Source of the DNA: Bin87 sp034428455 | GTDB taxonomy: Bacteria > Chloroflexota > Dehalococcoidia > Lucifugimonadales > UBA3495 | NCBI GenBank assembly: GCA_034428455.1 | Contig: DAOUHZ010000168.1 | Coordinates: forward strand, 1-40,913 | DNA length: 40,913 nt | Reading direction: 5' to 3' | Shown: piece after piece, positions 39,228 to 40,913 of the stretch | Layout of the letters: each line of letters starts with the position of its first letter | Numbering within the stretch: position 1 is the stretch's first letter | The notes under the pieces: model-generated | The model's input: only the letters and a program-made list of their open reading frames with translations | Database searches by the model: none | What the model was told of the DNA's origin: nothing | Position numbers and translations under genes: made by a program

Positions 39228-40913
39228 TTATACCGCCGGGCGGATGTCGTCGAGGCGGAGGTAGGGGCGCCGCTCGCCGCGATAACTGTCCTCGGCGAGT
39301 TGGAAGACGATGTCAGCGGCGTCGTATCCGCCCCATTCGCCGGTATAGTTCCACGACAGGGCGTCGATGGAGCGGCCGCCGCTGCTGACGCGCAATTTCA
39401 GGTGCTGCCCGTTGGATCCGACGTAACCGGCGCTGGTCACCTTGACGCCTCGGGTCAGATAGCGGGGCGTCGGATTGTCCTTGCCGAAGGGCTCCAAGCG
39501 GGCGCAGAGATCAGCCATCGCGGGGCTGAGGAGTTCGTCCAGAGCGCCCTCGGCGTGGATTTCCAGGGACGGTTCGGGTCCGAACAGGCCCATTTGGGCG
39601 TTGGCGATGCCGGTGAGCCGACCTGCAACCTCAGCGTAGTGTTCATTGCGCACCGTGAAGCCGGCAGCGGCTTGATGCCCGCCGTACTTGACTAGAAGGT
39701 CGTCGCATTGCGAGATGGCGTCGATCAGGCTGAAATCGTCGACGCTGCGGGCGCTGGCGACCAGGTGATCGGCATCGGCGCGGGCAAGAGCGACTGAGGG
39801 CCGGTTGAACAGCTCGGCGAGCCGTCCGGCAACCAGGCCATTGATGCCGGGGGTGTACGCGTCGTCGTAGGTTATGATGATCCCTGGCAGCGGGGTGGAT
39901 GCCAGGACCTGCTCCACGGCAATGTCAAAGGATCGGGCGGTCAGGTCGCGACGGCGAGTGTTGTACTGTTCCAGTTGGGTAGTGAGACGCTCGGCCTCGC
40001 GTTCGTCATCAGTCAGGAGCAGGTTCAGCGAGGTTTCGGGATGTGCCATGCGCCCGGATGCGTTGAGCCTGGGGGCGATCTGGAAAGAAACGTTCTCGGC
40101 GCGGATGGGGCGATTGGCGAGGTTGATCCGTCGGAGCAGAGCGCGCAGTCCGGGGCGGGTAGTGAACGGCAGGACTTCCAAACCCTTTTGGACGATGTGG
40201 CGGTTCTCGTCGCGCAACGGCACGAGGTCCGCGACAGTGCCCAGGGCGGCGAGTTCCAGCAGTGATGGGTCGTCGGGTCGGCCCATGTGTGTCAATAAGG
40301 CCGCAGCGAGCTTGTAGGCAATGCCGGCGCCGCACAGCTCGGGAAAGGGGTACCGGTTACCGGTCATACGCGGGTTGACGATGGCCACCGCTTCGGGAAG
40401 TTGAGGAGGAGGGACATGGTGGTCGGTGATGACGACGTCGGTTCCCTTCTGGTTGGCAAGAGCTACCTCAGCGGAGTTGCTAACGCCGGAATCCACAGTG
40501 ACGATGAGGGTAGCGCCCTGGGAGTTAAGGCGTTCCACGGCCAGAGGGGTCATGCCATGGCCCTCGCCTACGGGGTCCGGGAGGTAGGGGATCACGCGGG
40601 CGCCCAGCCGCTGCAATGTTTCGCTGAGAATCGCCGTGCCGGTGATGCCGTCAACGTCGAAGTCGCCAAAGACCGCGACCGTCTCACGGGAGCGGACGGC
40701 GGCGGTGAGCCGGGGCAACGCAGCGTCGACACCGGGTAGAGAATCCGGCGAATAGGGTACGTTGGGCGGATCAAGAAACCGGCTCAGCGCGGCCTCATCT
40801 CCGATGCCGCGCGACAGCAGCAACTGAACGGCCGGGGCGGACAGGTGAGAAGGGAGACGGTGTCCGTCGGGCCGAGGCGTACAAAGACTATCCCGGTTTG
40901 ATCCGCGAAAGCG
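39228..40913 (-). CDS. recJ: Single-stranded-DNA-specific exonuclease RecJ (5' end outside the window)
   Basis: A DHH-family 5'-to-3' exonuclease of recombination and mismatch repair. The frame is open to the right edge, and the upstream residues (HLSAPAVQLLLSRGIGDEAALSRFL) fit the RecJ N-terminus, so the true start is probably beyond 40913; a TTG at 40823 is the only standard internal start. Metal motifs are DFDVDGITGT, TVDSGVSN (usually DCG), and the DHH in VVITDHHVPP. The DHHA1 domain ends with YGGHQAAAGFTV, and the C-terminal OB domain includes ARLEPFGKDNPTP. At least 561 codons are visible. Uma2 copy 2 follows after 31 bases. Confidence 0.93.
   Translation of the reverse strand, partial: RFRGSNRDSLCTPRPDGHRLPSHLSAPAVQLLLSRGIGDEAALSRFLDPPNVPYSPDSLPGVDAALPRLTAAVRSRETVAVFGDFDVDGITGTAILSETLQRLGARVIPYLPDPVGEGHGMTPLAVERLNSQGATLIVTVDSGVSNSAEVALANQKGTDVVITDHHVPPPQLPEAVAIVNPRMTGNRYPFPELCGAGIAYKLAAALLTHMGRPDDPSLLELAALGTVADLVPLRDENRHIVQKGLEVLPFTTRPGLRALLRRINLANRPIRAENVSFQIAPRLNASGRMAHPETSLNLLLTDDEREAERLTTQLEQYNTRRRDLTARSFDIAVEQVLASTPLPGIIITYDDAYTPGINGLVAGRLAELFNRPSVALARADADHLVASARSVDDFSLIDAISQCDDLLVKYGGHQAAAGFTVRNEHYAEVAGRLTGIANAQMGLFGPEPSLEIHAEGALDELLSPAMADLCARLEPFGKDNPTPRYLTRGVKVTSAGYVGSNGQHLKLRVSSGGRSIDALSWNYTGEWGGYDAADIVFQLAEDSYRGERRPYLRLDDIRPAV

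Overview
The window is a GC-rich, densely coded bacterial chromosome segment with no rRNA, tRNA, CRISPR array, phage module or recognisable transposase gene. The gene content suggests a Chloroflexota bacterium, perhaps of the Dehalococcoidia/SAR202 type. The signs are many acyl-CoA, thiolase-like and SDR catabolic genes, a luciferase-like monooxygenase, MmgE/PrpD, Uma2 nucleases, a long-type SRP RNA with a URRC tetraloop, and an RND pump without an outer-membrane partner. This assignment is inference; no marker gene settles it.

Left part (1-14.8 kb, mostly minus strand): a C-terminally truncated GNAT acetyltransferase running into a promoter that faces out of the window; an MFS transporter and a small HAD protein; a DUF35 plus thiolase-like pair that resembles the steroid side-chain aldolase/thiolase complexes; an RND pump with an unusually long lipoprotein adaptor; a divergent luciferase-like flavin monooxygenase; a DHA2 exporter; and a tandem pair of paralogous MFS exporters, one of which lacks a standard start codon.

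Middle (15-31.4 kb): a plus-strand run of DUF1800, acyl-CoA dehydrogenase-like, NHL propeller and EthD-like genes ends at a hairpin terminator. Facing it is a minus-strand operon of NuoE-, NuoF- and NuoG/FdhA-like subunits, a ferredoxin/flavodoxin-NADP reductase-like flavoprotein and an MmgE/PrpD protein. The NuoF-like subunit has lost most [2Fe-2S] ligands of its N-terminal domain, and the NuoG-like subunit lacks the Cys/Sec molybdenum ligand of formate dehydrogenases but has an extra cysteine module. Upstream lie a Uma2 nuclease, a DsbA/FrnE-like oxidoreductase whose first active-site cysteine codon is TGA followed by a SECIS-like hairpin (a candidate selenoprotein), a HAD hydrolase, and the trehalose genes otsB and otsA. 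A Fur-box-like palindrome lies just upstream of otsA.

Right part (31.4-40.9 kb): a large imperfect palindrome, with an outward-facing TTGAC -35 box at each end, separates otsA from a four-gene set of two MaoC-like hotdog proteins and two HSD17B4-like SDRs. This set looks like a split multifunctional beta-oxidation enzyme, and related REP-like repeats are scattered through it. A terminator, a membrane-anchored unknown and the SRP RNA follow, then the housekeeping run rsmA-ispE-lgt. At the edge, recJ and a second Uma2 gene lie on the minus strand.
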